Below, piece by piece: positions 15,026-23,952 of a stretch of 29,295 bases of DNA; position 1 is the stretch's first letter, and each line of letters begins with the position of its first letter. A program made the position numbers and the translations under genes. The stretch is from NCBI GenBank assembly GCA_041691815.1, contig JBEPTZ010000051.1, positions 1-29,295 of the forward strand, read 5' to 3'. The notes under the pieces are model-generated. The model was not told the DNA's origin. It searched no databases and worked only from the letters and a program-made list of their open reading frames with translations. Source of the DNA: 70-18 sp041691815 (GTDB lineage Bacteria > Pseudomonadota > Alphaproteobacteria > Acetobacterales > Acetobacteraceae).

Positions 15026-16849
15026 TTACAAGACCAGTATCGGCAATACCACCCGGCTGGGGCGGGCGGCGTCCATGAACACGGTGTTGGGGGCGATGCG
15101 GCGGCGGCGGCTGGGGCCCTCCGGGGCGCCGGTGTTGGGGTTCACGTCGAATTTCGGGAAGTTGGAGGACGAGATGTCCAGCCGGATGCGGTGGCCGGGC
15201 AGAAACAGGTTGGCGGTGGGGAACAGGGTGACGGTGATCCGCACCACCGCGCCGGGCTGGCGCAGCCTTGGGTGGGCGGGGTCTTCGGCGTAGCGCAGGC
15301 GGCAGATGCCATCGGTCAGCAGCATCGCGTAGCCGCCGGGGTAGTCGGCGCTGGGCGGATGGACGTCGATCAGCTTGGCGGTGAAATCGGTGTCCGGGCC
15401 GTCGGTGGCGACCCAGAGGTCCGCTTCGATCGGGCCGACCACCTGGGTTGCCTCGGCGAGCGGGGCGGTCTGGAAGGCCAGCACGTCGGGGCGGGAGGCC
15501 AGCGGCAGGTAGGGCGGCGTGCAGCCGAAGAATTCGGCCGATTCCACCTGGTTCCAGCTGCCGCCGCGGGCCACCGGCTCCAGGCTGGTGAGGTTGCCGC
15601 CGATGGTCGGCACCGGATGCGCCGGGTCGAAGTCGTAGGTGAGGGGTGCTGCGTCCGGCGGTGGGGTGGCGGGGGCGAGGGTGCCGTCATTGTGCAGGTG
15701 CCAGGGCTGGAAGCTGGCGGCGGGCGGCGGCCAGTCGTCCAGGCTCAGCCAGCGCCCGCCATGCTCCAGATGGCCGGCCTGGTTGCGCCTGCCGCTGCCG
15801 CCACCCATGACGAACACGCGGACCGCCGGCTCGGGGTTCTCGGTGCCGTGGATGGCGTGGTCGAAGTGGCGCAGGCGGTAGTGCCGCCAGTCGCCGGCCC
15901 AGGAATCCACCGTGGCGTCGGGACCAAATTCGACGTCGCCGAAGCAGGTGGAACTGCGGTCGCCATGCGTCCACGGGCCGAGGATCAGCCGCTGGCGGCC
16001 GCGCCCGGCGCGCTTCAGGCCCAGGTAGTTGCCGGTAGCGGTCAGCGGGTAAGGGTCGAACCAGGAGGACATGTGCACGCAGTCGGCGCGGCTGTAGCGG
16101 TCGTGCCAGCCGGCGGCGTAGATGCCGAGTTGGGTCCAGTAGGCATCGAACGCGCCGTGCCGCCATTGATCAAATAGGTATGACTCATAATCAGCATGAT
16201 GGCGCAACGGCGAGTGGCCCGGCTGCCAGGGCATGCGGGTGAACCAGGCGGCGATATCCTCGGCGGCCAGGGCGGCCTTCAGCACCGGGTCGGCCTCGGC
16301 TTCCGGGCTGAGCAGCGCCTGGCGGTGTGCCCAGGTGGCCTGTTTCAGCTCGAAGGCGCCGAACTGGCGGATGCCGCCCTGCCAGGCGTTGCAGAAGCCG
16401 CCGGAGTCCAGCACCTGGGCCGTGAGGCCGGGCGGGTCGAGGCAGGCCAGCGCGGCCTGGGTGTGGGCGGCGTAGGACAGGCCCATGGTGCAGATGCGGC
16501 CGTCGCACCAGGGCTGGGCGACGATCCAGGCGCAGGCGTCGAAGCCGTCCTCGCCGTCGGACAGGTATTTGACGAAGCGGCCCTCGCTGCCGTGGCGGCC
16601 ACGGTTGTCCTGGAACACCACCGCGTAGCCGTGCGCGGTGAACACCGCGGCCAGTTCGGCGCGGCTGGCCGGTTGCGGGTCGGCGGCGGTGCGTTCGCTG
16701 CGGCTTGGCTGGTCGCGGCCGTAGGGGGTGCGCTCCAGCACTACCGGGAACGGGCCGGGGCCGTCGGGCAGATGGATGTCGGTGGCCAAATGCACGCCGT
16801 CGCGCACCGCGACCAGCTCGGTGGCCCGGCGCGGGTAGTTGGCCGCCAT
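15026..16849 (-). CDS. CocE/NonD family serine hydrolase
   Basis: Members of this alpha/beta-hydrolase group (X-Pro dipeptidyl peptidase S15, cocaine esterase, alpha-amino-acid ester hydrolases) cleave esters or amides. The 607-aa protein has the nucleophile Ser125 in GLSYAAHT (the usual last Gly of GxSYxG is Ala), Asp265 in SSWFDPY and His295 in GPWTHGD, the same spacing as in cocaine esterase. The oxyanion Tyr of TPYGRDQ is at residue 43. The C-terminal half is the jelly-roll domain typical of the family. There is no signal peptide, so it should act in the cytoplasm. Its start is one base from the stop of the upstream ATPase gene, which ties it to the peptide-type importer and suggests it hydrolyses the imported compound. 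Confidence 0.9.
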   Translation of the reverse strand: MAANYPRRATELVAVRDGVHLATDIHLPDGPGPFPVVLERTPYGRDQPSRSERTAADPQPASRAELAAVFTAHGYAVVFQDNRGRHGSEGRFVKYLSDGEDGFDACAWIVAQPWCDGRICTMGLSYAAHTQAALACLDPPGLTAQVLDSGGFCNAWQGGIRQFGAFELKQATWAHRQALLSPEAEADPVLKAALAAEDIAAWFTRMPWQPGHSPLRHHADYESYLFDQWRHGAFDAYWTQLGIYAAGWHDRYSRADCVHMSSWFDPYPLTATGNYLGLKRAGRGRQRLILGPWTHGDRSSTCFGDVEFGPDATVDSWAGDWRHYRLRHFDHAIHGTENPEPAVRVFVMGGGSGRRNQAGHLEHGGRWLSLDDWPPPAASFQPWHLHNDGTLAPATPPPDAAPLTYDFDPAHPVPTIGGNLTSLEPVARGGSWNQVESAEFFGCTPPYLPLASRPDVLAFQTAPLAEATQVVGPIEADLWVATDGPDTDFTAKLIDVHPPSADYPGGYAMLLTDGICRLRYAEDPAHPRLRQPGAVVRITVTLFPTANLFLPGHRIRLDISSSNFPKFDVNPNTGAPEGPSRRRRIAPNTVFMDAARPSRVVLPILVL

Positions 16850-16850
16850 C

Positions 16851-17597
16851 TCAGGTTTCCTCCAGCTCCGTCGACAGGGTGCGCAGCTCGATGGTGTGCG
16901 GGTGTTTGGCGCGGCCGGCGCGCAGGTCGTCGGCGCTCAGCATCTCGACCATCTCGCCGCCCTGCATCACGCCGATCTGGGCGCAGAGATGCGACACCAC
17001 GGCCAGGTTGTGGCTGACCATCACATAGGTGAGGCCGCGCTGCTGCTGGATGTCGGACAGCAGGTTCAGCACTTCGGCCTGCACCGACACATCGAGCGCG
17101 CTGGTCGGCTCGTCGAGCAGCAGCACCTCGGGCTCGGCCATCAGCGCCCGGGCGATGGCGACGCGCTGGCGCTGGCCGCCGGAGAGCTGGTGCGGGTAGC
17201 GGAAACGGGCGGTGGCCGGCAGCGCCACCTCGGCCAGGCCGCGCAGGATGCGGCCCTCGATATCGCCGATGCCGTGCACCACCAGCGGCTCGGACAGCGC
17301 GCGGTCGACGGTCTGGCGCGGATGCAGCGAGCCGTACGGGTCCTGGAACACCATCTGCACCCGGCGGAAGAAGTCGCGCGAGCGCTTCGGGGTCAGCGCC
17401 TGGCCGGCGATCCGCATGCTGCCGGTCCAGTCCGGATTGAGCCCGGACAGCGCCCGCAGCACGGTGGATTTGCCCGAGCCGCTCTCGCCGACGATGCCGA
17501 ACGAGGCGCCCTCGGCGACGTTGAACGACACGCCCTTGACCGCCTCGACCGGGCCGAAATGCACCCTGAGGTCGGCCACCTCGATCATGTCGGTCAT
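16851..17597 (-). CDS. Peptide-type ABC transporter ATPase, DppF/OppF-like
   Basis: This 248-aa cytoplasmic ATPase powers the importer. It shows Walker A GESGSGKST, Q-loop FQDPYGSLHPRQTV (typical of OppF/DppF), signature LSGGQRQR, Walker B VLLLDEPTSALD and H-loop VSHNLAVV. The start at 17597 (MTDMIEV) overlaps the stop of the preceding ATPase gene in an ATGA arrangement; three earlier codons are open but would begin inside the neighbour. It is shorter than E. coli DppF (334 aa), lacking most of the C-terminal oligopeptide extension, although HPHT remains from the usual HPYT. Confidence 0.93.
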   Translation of the reverse strand: MTDMIEVADLRVHFGPVEAVKGVSFNVAEGASFGIVGESGSGKSTVLRALSGLNPDWTGSMRIAGQALTPKRSRDFFRRVQMVFQDPYGSLHPRQTVDRALSEPLVVHGIGDIEGRILRGLAEVALPATARFRYPHQLSGGQRQRVAIARALMAEPEVLLLDEPTSALDVSVQAEVLNLLSDIQQQRGLTYVMVSHNLAVVSHLCAQIGVMQGGEMVEMLSADDLRAGRAKHPHTIELRTLSTELEET

Positions 17598-18433
17598 TCC
17601 AGCCAACTCGGGTCGCGCACCAGCACCGGGAGCCTGACTTGCTGATGCGACAAGGTCGGCAGGCAGTCGAGCAGGCCCTTGGTGTAGGGGTGCGAGGCGC
17701 GGGCCAGTTCGCCGGCGCGCAGTTCCTCGACCACCCGGCCGGCATACATCACCGCCACCCGGTCGCAGAAATGCGACACCAGCGGCAGGTCGTGGCTGAT
17801 CAGGATCAGCGCCATGCCGCGCCGGCTGACCAGGTCCTCCAGCAGGCGCAGGATTTCGGCCTGCACGGTGGCGTCCAGCGCGCTGGTCGGCTCGTCGGCG
17901 ATCAGCACCTCGGGGTCCGGCGCCAGCATCATGGCGATCATCACCCGCTGGCCCATGCCTCCGGATAACTGGTGCGGATAAGCGGCGGCGACGCGTTTGG
18001 GGTCGCGGATCTGTACCTGGGTCAGCAGGTCCTCGGCGGCCTGCATCGCCTCGCGCTTGCTGCGGCTTTGGCCTTTCGGGCGGTGCATGCGCCAGGCTTC
18101 GGCGATCTGCGCGCCGGCGGTCATCACCGGGTTCAGCGAGTATTTCGGGTCCTGCATGATCAGCCCGGCGCGACGGCCGCGGATCGCCCGCATCTGCTTT
18201 TCGCTGGCGCGCTGCACGTCGATGCCGTCGAAGCTCAGTTCGTCGGCGGTCACCCGCGCGTTATGCGGCAGCAGCCGCAGGATGGAGCGCGCGGTCAGCG
18301 ACTTGCCGGAGCCGCTTTCACCGACGATGCCGAGTTTCTCGGTGCCGATGCGCATGGAGACGTCGCGCACCGCGACGCTCTCGCCCTGGGCGGTCGGGAA
18401 CGCGATGTGCAGGTTGCGGATCACGACATCCAT
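17594..18433 (-). CDS. Peptide-type ABC transporter ATPase, DppD/OppD-like
   Basis: The second ATPase is 279 aa. It shows Walker A GESGSGKSLTAR (Ser-Leu rather than Ser-Thr, usual in DppD), Q-loop MQDPKYSLNPVMT, signature LSGGMGQR, Walker B VLIADEPTSALD, H-loop ISHDLPLV and the C-terminal HPYTKGLLDCLP motif. It is somewhat shorter than E. coli DppD. It starts 13 bases after the permease stop and overlaps the next ATPase gene by four bases. It probably forms a heterodimer with that ATPase. Confidence 0.93.
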   Translation of the reverse strand: MDVVIRNLHIAFPTAQGESVAVRDVSMRIGTEKLGIVGESGSGKSLTARSILRLLPHNARVTADELSFDGIDVQRASEKQMRAIRGRRAGLIMQDPKYSLNPVMTAGAQIAEAWRMHRPKGQSRSKREAMQAAEDLLTQVQIRDPKRVAAAYPHQLSGGMGQRVMIAMMLAPDPEVLIADEPTSALDATVQAEILRLLEDLVSRRGMALILISHDLPLVSHFCDRVAVMYAGRVVEELRAGELARASHPYTKGLLDCLPTLSHQQVRLPVLVRDPSWLE

Positions 18434-18446
18434 GGGGCGATCCGGG

Positions 18447-19361
18447 TCATTCTTGCTTGGGGTCGAGCACGTCGCGCAACCCGTCGCCCAGCAGGTTGAA
18501 GGCCAGCGAGGCGAAGAAGATCGCCACGCCCGGCACCAGCGGCACCCACCACTGGGTGAGGATGAAGCGCCGTGCGGTGGCGATCATCGCCCCCCATTCC
18601 GGGCTGGGCGGGCGGGCGCCCATGCCGAGGAAGCCGAGGGCGGCGACGGTGAGGATGATCGAACTCATGTCCAGCGTCAGGCGGATCACCACGCTCGGCA
18701 GGCAAAGCGGGGCGACATGGCGCAGGATGATCCGCCAGGACGAGGCGCCGGTGAGCCGGATCGCGGCGATGTAGTCGGTCTTGCGGAAGATCAGCGTCTC
18801 GGCACGGGCCAGCCGCGCATAGGGCGGCCAGGCGGTCAGCGCGATGGCGGCGATGGCGCTGGTGATGCCGGGCTGGATGGCGGCGACGAAGGCCAGCGCC
18901 AGGATCAGCCGCGGGAAGGCCAGGAACACGTCGGTGACCCGCATCAGCGCGCGGTCGGCGATGCCGCCGAAATAGCCGGCGATGATGCCGATCACCAGGC
19001 CGACCGGCGCCACCAGCGCTACCACGGCGACCACCATGCCGAGCGTGATCCGCCCGCCATACAGCACGCGGGAGAGCACGTCGCGGCCCAGTTCGTCGGT
19101 GCCGAACCAGTGGGTCCAGGAGGGTTCCGCCAGCCGGTTGCCGAGGTTCTGCGCCGCCGGGTCGAACGGCGCGATCAACGGGGCGGCCATCGACAGCGCG
19201 ATCAGGATGACCAGCGTGCACAGCCCCCACATCGCCAGCGGGTTGCCGCGAAACTCCAGCCACAGCCGGTAGCGGCGGCCCCAGGCGGCCTGCTTGCGCG
19301 AGGCCGGGTTCTCGCTCAGCAGCCAGTCGCGGCGCGACATCGATGCAGCTTGCGCGCTCAT
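18447..19361 (-). CDS. Peptide-type ABC transporter permease, DppC/OppC-like
   Basis: This inner-membrane permease is 304 aa. It has an N-terminal cytoplasmic segment, a first span (MWGLCTLVILIALSMAAPLI), the OppC N-terminal signature PFDP and HWFGTDELGRDVLSRVLYGGR, and five further hydrophobic segments. The EAA-like coupling loop reads AIRLTGASSWRIILRHVAPL. Its start lies one base after the stop of the DppB-like gene, so the two are translated from one message. Confidence 0.93.
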   Translation of the reverse strand: MSAQAASMSRRDWLLSENPASRKQAAWGRRYRLWLEFRGNPLAMWGLCTLVILIALSMAAPLIAPFDPAAQNLGNRLAEPSWTHWFGTDELGRDVLSRVLYGGRITLGMVVAVVALVAPVGLVIGIIAGYFGGIADRALMRVTDVFLAFPRLILALAFVAAIQPGITSAIAAIALTAWPPYARLARAETLIFRKTDYIAAIRLTGASSWRIILRHVAPLCLPSVVIRLTLDMSSIILTVAALGFLGMGARPPSPEWGAMIATARRFILTQWWVPLVPGVAIFFASLAFNLLGDGLRDVLDPKQE

Positions 19362-19362
19362 G

Positions 19363-20376
19363 TTACAGCACCCTCGGGTCGAGCAGCCGGTAGGCGAGAT
19401 CGGCCAGCAGGTTGAGCGCCATGTAGCTGACGCCGATCACCAGGGTTGCCCCCAGCACCGCGTTCATGTCGGCGTTCAGCAGCGAGATGGTGAGGTATTG
19501 CCCGAGGCCCGGCCAGGAGAACACCGTCTCGGTCACCACCGCACCTTCCACCAGCCCGGCATAGGAGAGTGCGAGGATGGTGATCAGTCGCACCAGGATG
19601 TTGGGAAACGCATGCCGCCAGATCACCCGCAAAGGTGACAGCCCCTTGGCCCGGGCGGTGATGACGTATTCCTCGACCAGCGCATCGAGCATGAAGGCGC
19701 GGGTCATGCGGGCGATGTAGGCGACCGAGAAATAGCCCAGCACGCCGCCCGGCTGCATCAGATGGCCGAGCGCGGACCAGAATGAGTCCCAGTCATGCGC
19801 CAGCAGGGCGTCCACGGTGAGGAAGCCGGTCACCGTCGGCACCAGCCCCTCGAACGCCACGTCGATCCGCCCGGTGCCCGGCGCCCAGCCCAGCTTGGCG
19901 TAGAACACCAGCAGCGACACCAGCCCCAGCACGAATACCGGGATGGAATGGCCGGCCAGGCAGAACACCCGGATCGCGTGGTCGGTCTTGCTGCCCTGCT
20001 TCACCGCCGCCAGCACGCCGAGCGGAATGCCCAGCGCCACGCCGACGATCATCGCGAAGGTGGCCAGTTCCAAGGTCGCGGGGAAGAACTGGCCGATATC
20101 ATGCACCACGGTATGCGAGGTCATCACCGAGGTGCCGAGATCGCCGTGCAGCAGCCGGTTCAGATACATATAGAACTGCACTGGCAGCGAGCGGTCGAGC
20201 CCGAGTTCAAGCCGCAGCTTGGCCACCACGTCCTCGCGGGCATGGTCGCCCAGGATGGCGATGATCGGGTCGATCGGCATCACCCGGCCGATCAGGAAGG
20301 TGACCAGCACCAGCCCGAACAGGGTGATCGGCACGCTGAGCAGCACCGAGCCCAGCGCCTGCAGCCGCCGGATCAT
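19363..20376 (-). CDS. Peptide-type ABC transporter permease, DppB/OppB-like
   Basis: The first permease is 337 aa with a first span (GSVLLSVPITLFGLVLVTFL), the OppB-like loop LGLDRSLPVQFYMYLNRLLHG (shown in part: LGLDRSLPVQFYMYL and GDLGTS) and further spans. The EAA coupling loop includes ARAKGLSPLRVIWRHAFPN and the end reads ETVFSWPGLGQYL. The start codon (20374-20376) and a GGGGAG ribosome site are both inside the 3' arm of a 14-bp hairpin formed by the mRNA, so translation may be held low relative to the upstream binding protein. Confidence 0.93.
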   Translation of the reverse strand: MIRRLQALGSVLLSVPITLFGLVLVTFLIGRVMPIDPIIAILGDHAREDVVAKLRLELGLDRSLPVQFYMYLNRLLHGDLGTSVMTSHTVVHDIGQFFPATLELATFAMIVGVALGIPLGVLAAVKQGSKTDHAIRVFCLAGHSIPVFVLGLVSLLVFYAKLGWAPGTGRIDVAFEGLVPTVTGFLTVDALLAHDWDSFWSALGHLMQPGGVLGYFSVAYIARMTRAFMLDALVEEYVITARAKGLSPLRVIWRHAFPNILVRLITILALSYAGLVEGAVVTETVFSWPGLGQYLTISLLNADMNAVLGATLVIGVSYMALNLLADLAYRLLDPRVL

Positions 20377-20405
20377 GCCCGCTCCCCGGCTGGGGAGCGG
20401 GCATG
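20374..20405 (-). promoter_or_regulatory. Hairpin covering the ribosome site and start codon of the DppB-like gene
   Basis: On the minus-strand mRNA, CAUGCCCGCUCCCC pairs perfectly with GGGGAGCGGGCAUG across the 4-base loop AGCC. The second arm contains the likely Shine-Dalgarno GGGGAG and the AUG of the DppB-like gene. It lies 26 bases after the stop of binding protein 1. Such intercistronic stems often stabilise the binding-protein message and lower permease output; the start-codon masking here is read directly from the sequence, the effect is inferred. Confidence 0.7.
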
Positions 20406-20431
20406 CGCCGGCTTACGTCGAGCGGCTGTCA

Positions 20432-22030
20432 TCAGGCCTTCTTGACCTTGGCGTAGCGGGTATCGTCGAACACTGGGCCCATCACGAAGCCGGAGACCCC
20501 CTTGGCCATGACGGCGGTGGAGATCGGCTGCATCATGAAGATGAACGGCGAGCGCTGGTTGGAGAGTTCCTGCATCCGGCGGTATATATCCAGGCGCTTC
20601 TTGGAATCCAACTCCACCACCGCGTCATCGACCATCTTGGTCAGCTCGGGGTCGTAGAAGTGGCAGCGCCAGGCCAGGATCTTCAGCTTGGAGTTGTCGC
20701 TGTCATCCGGGTTGGCGCAGAACGCCTGGGCGTTGGAGTGCGGATCGAAGAAGTCGGTGGCCCAGCCGGACATCAGGATGTCGAAGGTGCGGTTGCGCAT
20801 CTTGGTGTAGACCTGCTTCTTCTCGGCCGGCAGCAGGTTGAGCTTGATGCCGACATCTTTCAGGTTGGCCTGCACCGCCTGGGCAATGTCGGTGTACGGC
20901 GCCGAGTTGAAGTGATCCATCGTCGCCTCGAAGCCGTCCGGATAGCCGGCCTTGGCCAGCAGCGCCTTCGCCTTGGCCACGTCGCGCTTGAACGGGTTGT
21001 TCGGCAACGCGCCGGGCAGGCCGACCGGCAGGAAGGACTGGCTGACCTCGTAGATGTTCGGCACGATATTGTTGACGATGCTGTCGTAATCGAGCGCCCA
21101 TTTGAACGCCTCGCGCACCTCGAGCTTGGCGAACAACGGGTTGGCGCAATTCAGCGCCAGGTAGTTGATCGAACCCTGGCCGGACTTGGAGATGTGGAAC
21201 GCCGGGTTGGTCTTGGCCTTCTTCAACAATTCCGAAGTGAGGTCGCGCGCCACGTCGGCGTCGCCATGCTCCAGCGCCAGCAACTGGGCCGACGGTTCCG
21301 GCGTATGCTTGATCACCACCCGATGGTTGAACGGCTTCACTTCAGCATGCGGGTTGGCATCCAGAATGATGCTGTCGCTGGCCGCCCATTTGGTCAGCTG
21401 GTAGGCGCCCGAGCCGGCGCTGACGCCGGTCAGCCACTTGTTGCCCAGGTCGCCGTTCACGTCGTGCTTCATCACCGTCTCGCGGTCGACGATCGAGCCG
21501 ATGGTGGCCGACAGGCAGAACAGCACGAAGCTGGTAGCCTGCACCTTGGGCATGGCGATCTTGAGGGTGCGGGCGTTCACCGCGGTGATGAGTTGCTCGC
21601 AATTATCCTTGGTGAAGCCGAACTGGGTGAGGATGAAGCCGGGCGTCAGGTTCAGCTTCACCACGCGCTGGAACGAGAATGCCGCGTCATGGGCGTCGGC
21701 CACCCGGCCGGTGGCGAATTTCTGCGCGTTGCCGAGATGGAAGGTGAATTCCTTGCCGTCCTTGCTGACCTCCCACGAGGTGGCGAAGTCGGGCGCCACG
21801 CGGTTGTGATCCTTGGTGTCCGGCCGCACCAGGCGGGCGTAGCAGTTGGCGTCGCACTCGCCGTTGGTGAACTCGTAGGCCTGCGCCGGGTCGAAGCTGA
21901 TGACATCGTCGATCTGCTTGGCCATCACGAACACGCCGTTCGGAGTCGCCGCCGCGGTGTGCCAGGTGGCCTCTAGCGGGACGATCGCGCTCGCGGCACC
22001 GGCTGCGAGCAAAGAGCGGCGGGTCAGCAT
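20432..22030 (-). CDS. Family-5 substrate-binding protein 1 of the peptide-type importer
   Basis: This 532-aa extracytoplasmic binding protein starts MLTRRSLLAAGAASAIV, a twin-arginine-like signal peptide, so Tat export is possible. The SBP_bac_5 fold is shown by DDVISFDPAQAYEFTNGE, the FTFHL segment, AFSFQRVV and the late FKRDVAKAKALLAKAGYPDGF. It is the most distant of three paralogues in the row and lies directly upstream of the permeases, making it the leading gene of the operon. GGGAG lies about nine bases before the ATG. Substrate class (peptide, or another amide or ester) cannot be told from the sequence. Confidence 0.93.
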   Translation of the reverse strand: MLTRRSLLAAGAASAIVPLEATWHTAAATPNGVFVMAKQIDDVISFDPAQAYEFTNGECDANCYARLVRPDTKDHNRVAPDFATSWEVSKDGKEFTFHLGNAQKFATGRVADAHDAAFSFQRVVKLNLTPGFILTQFGFTKDNCEQLITAVNARTLKIAMPKVQATSFVLFCLSATIGSIVDRETVMKHDVNGDLGNKWLTGVSAGSGAYQLTKWAASDSIILDANPHAEVKPFNHRVVIKHTPEPSAQLLALEHGDADVARDLTSELLKKAKTNPAFHISKSGQGSINYLALNCANPLFAKLEVREAFKWALDYDSIVNNIVPNIYEVSQSFLPVGLPGALPNNPFKRDVAKAKALLAKAGYPDGFEATMDHFNSAPYTDIAQAVQANLKDVGIKLNLLPAEKKQVYTKMRNRTFDILMSGWATDFFDPHSNAQAFCANPDDSDNSKLKILAWRCHFYDPELTKMVDDAVVELDSKKRLDIYRRMQELSNQRSPFIFMMQPISTAVMAKGVSGFVMGPVFDDTRYAKVKKA

Positions 22031-22064
22031 GGCGTGTTACTCCCTGTGTTATTATCCGTTACGC

Positions 22065-22099
22065 AGCATAGCCACAGCATGTGCCGGACGGAAAGCCCG
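22065..22099 (-). promoter_or_regulatory. Promoter-like element of binding protein 1
   Basis: On the minus strand CGGGCTTTCCG is followed after about 18 bases by TATGCT (complement of 22065-22070), about 35 bases before the start codon. The same pattern, with GCTGYGRC before the -10, stands before binding proteins 2 and 3. Confidence 0.5.
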
Positions 22100-22165
22100 T
22101 TCGCGGCCGGGCATTGTCGGCGGCATGCCGCCGCAAGCTGGTCCGATCTGAGGAGTGACGCCCGG

Positions 22166-22208
22166 AAAAAGCATCCGCCCGCCCCCGTTGCCGGGGCACG
22201 AGCGGATG
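22166..22208 (-). terminator. Intrinsic terminator after binding protein 2
   Basis: On the minus strand CATCCGC pairs with GCGGATG, with an inner CCCC/GGGG stem and a GCAA-type loop, followed by CTTTTT (22166-22170 on the plus strand reads as A-run). It lies about 70 bases after the stop of binding protein 2, which therefore probably ends its transcript here. Confidence 0.7.
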
Positions 22209-22274
22209 TGCGCGGAGGTATCAGGCCGTTGCCGGTCGCCCGGTGGTCCGCGCCGGCAACCGGGGTGACTGTCG

Positions 22275-23873
22275 TCAGGTCTTGGTGACGTTGCCATATT
22301 TGGTGAAATCGGCGACCGGGCCCACCGCGAAGCCGGCCACACCGCGGCCCATCGCCGCGGTGACGATCGGCTGCAGCAGGAAGGCGAATGGCGCGCCGGC
22401 CTGCACCTTTTGTTGCAGCGTGTGGTACATGCCGATGCGCTTGGCCGAATCCAGCTCCTTGGCCGCCGCCACCGCGAGCGCGGTCAGCTCCGGGTCGACA
22501 TAATGGCAGCGCCAGGCCGAGGTCTTCAGCATCGAGTTGTTGCTGTCATCGGGGTTTTCGCAGAAATTCTGCGTATTCGAGTTCGGGTCGAAATAATCCG
22601 TGCCCCATTGCCCCAGCGACAATTCCTGCGTGCGGTTGCGGGACTTGGTGATGACCTGCTTTCTTTCACCGGGGATCAGCGTGACCTTGATGCCGATATC
22701 CTTCAGGTTGGCCTGGATCGCCTGGGCGATATCGCTGTCCGGCGTCGTGTTGGAATGGTCCATGCTGATCTCGAAGCCGTCCGGGTAGCCGGCCTCCGCC
22801 AGCAGCGCGCGGGCCTTGGCCACGTCGCGCTTGAACGGCTTGGCCGCCAGCGCGCCGGGCAGGCCGGGCGGCAGGAAGGTCTGGCAGACCACATAGGTGT
22901 CCGGCGTGATGTTGTTGGCGATGCCGTCATAGTCGATCGCCCATTTGATCGCCTGGCGCACCGGCACCTTCTGGAGTTGCGGCACAGCGGTGTTCATCTG
23001 CATGTACAGCGTCCGCCCGGTGCCGGCGGAGACCACATGGATACCCTTTTCGCCGCGCGCCTTCTTCAGCAGTTCCGGCGTCAGGTCGCGGGCCACGTCG
23101 GCATCGGCCTTCTCCAGCGCCAGCAACTGCGCCGAGGGCTCCGGCACATGGCTGATCACCACCCGCTTGTTGTGCGGCTTCACCTCGGCATGCGGGTTCA
23201 CGTCGCAGATCACCCGGTCGGAGGCCTTCCACGAGGTGAGCTGGTAGGTGCCCGAGCCGGCGGTGCGGGTCTTCATCCAGTTGTTGCCGAAGTCGCCGTT
23301 CTCGGCATGCGCCATCACCACCGCCTTCTCCACCACCGAACCGATGGTGGCCGACAGGCAGAACAGCACGAAGCTGGTGGCCCAGGATTCCGGCAGGTTC
23401 AGCTCCAGCGTTTTCGCGTCCCTGGCGATGATCTGTTTCTCGACATTGTCCTTGCTGAAGCCGAGCTGGCTGATGATGAATGCCGGCGTCAGGTTGAGGA
23501 TCACCGCCCGGTGCAGCGAGAACGCCGCGTCCTCGGCGGTCACCACCTTGCCGGTGGTGAATTTGGCCCGGTTGTGCAGATGGAAGGTGATCTGCTTGCC
23601 GTCCTTGCTGACATCCCACGATGACGCCAGATCGCCGACCACCTTGTTGGTGTCCTTGATGTCCGGGCGCACCAGCCGGCTGTAGCAGTTGGCGTTGATC
23701 TCGCCGTTGGTGAACTCGAAGCTCTGCGCCGGGTCGAAGGCAACGATATCGTCGATCTGCTTGACCATCACGAACACGCCCGCTGGCGTCTTCGCCTCGG
23801 CGTGCCAGGTGCCGACCAGTGGAGTCGCGGCGACCGCGGCACCGGCGGCGAACAGTGTACGGCGGGTCAGCAT
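22275..23873 (-). CDS. Family-5 substrate-binding protein 2 of the peptide-type importer
   Basis: This 532-aa paralogue starts MLTRRTLFAAGAAVAATPL with a twin-arginine-like signal. ATG 23873 is chosen by alignment with the two neighbours; the frame is open 13 codons further. Codons 45 to 276 (23044-23741) are identical base for base with the matching part of binding protein 3. From residue 277 on, about 40 residues differ by eye, including the stretch TLYMQMNTAVPQLQ against IMYIAMNVDRPEFK. The divergent part includes much of the second lobe, where ligand contacts are expected in this family, so the two may bind different ligands. AGGAA lies about 11 bases before the ATG. Confidence 0.93.
   Translation of the reverse strand: MLTRRTLFAAGAAVAATPLVGTWHAEAKTPAGVFVMVKQIDDIVAFDPAQSFEFTNGEINANCYSRLVRPDIKDTNKVVGDLASSWDVSKDGKQITFHLHNRAKFTTGKVVTAEDAAFSLHRAVILNLTPAFIISQLGFSKDNVEKQIIARDAKTLELNLPESWATSFVLFCLSATIGSVVEKAVVMAHAENGDFGNNWMKTRTAGSGTYQLTSWKASDRVICDVNPHAEVKPHNKRVVISHVPEPSAQLLALEKADADVARDLTPELLKKARGEKGIHVVSAGTGRTLYMQMNTAVPQLQKVPVRQAIKWAIDYDGIANNITPDTYVVCQTFLPPGLPGALAAKPFKRDVAKARALLAEAGYPDGFEISMDHSNTTPDSDIAQAIQANLKDIGIKVTLIPGERKQVITKSRNRTQELSLGQWGTDYFDPNSNTQNFCENPDDSNNSMLKTSAWRCHYVDPELTALAVAAAKELDSAKRIGMYHTLQQKVQAGAPFAFLLQPIVTAAMGRGVAGFAVGPVADFTKYGNVTKT
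23044..23741. repeat. 698-bp identical block, first copy (in binding protein 2)
   Basis: Reading base by base, this block equals 24800-25497 (offset 1756) without a difference. Just outside it the copies differ: ATACCC against AACCCC on one side and GGCAACG against GGCGACG on the other. Sharp edges inside coding sequence argue for gene conversion rather than a simple recent duplication. Confidence 0.85.
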
Positions 23874-23907
23874 GGCGGGGCGTTTCCTGTCATATTTTGC
23901 GGCGTAT

Positions 23908-23940
23908 ACCATAGTCGCAGCCTGCCCCGACGGGAAGCCC
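23908..23940 (-). promoter_or_regulatory. Promoter-like element of binding protein 2
   Basis: On the minus strand CGGGCTTCCCG is followed after about 17 to 18 bases by TATGGT (complement of 23908-23913), with GCTGCGAC before it, matching the elements before the other two binding-protein genes. Confidence 0.45.
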
Positions 23941-23952
23941 GTACTCTGCCCG

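Noticed and set aside
14444..16177. Long plus-strand open frame of 577 codons opposite the peroxidase-related and CocE-type genes
   Set aside because: It is an antisense shadow caused by high GC; the translation is rich in Gly, His, Gln and Arg with no family motif, while the minus strand carries clear proteins.
20219..21976. Plus-strand open frame of 585 codons opposite binding protein 1
   Set aside because: It has a shadow composition and lies fully antisense to a well-supported binding protein and the start of the permease gene.
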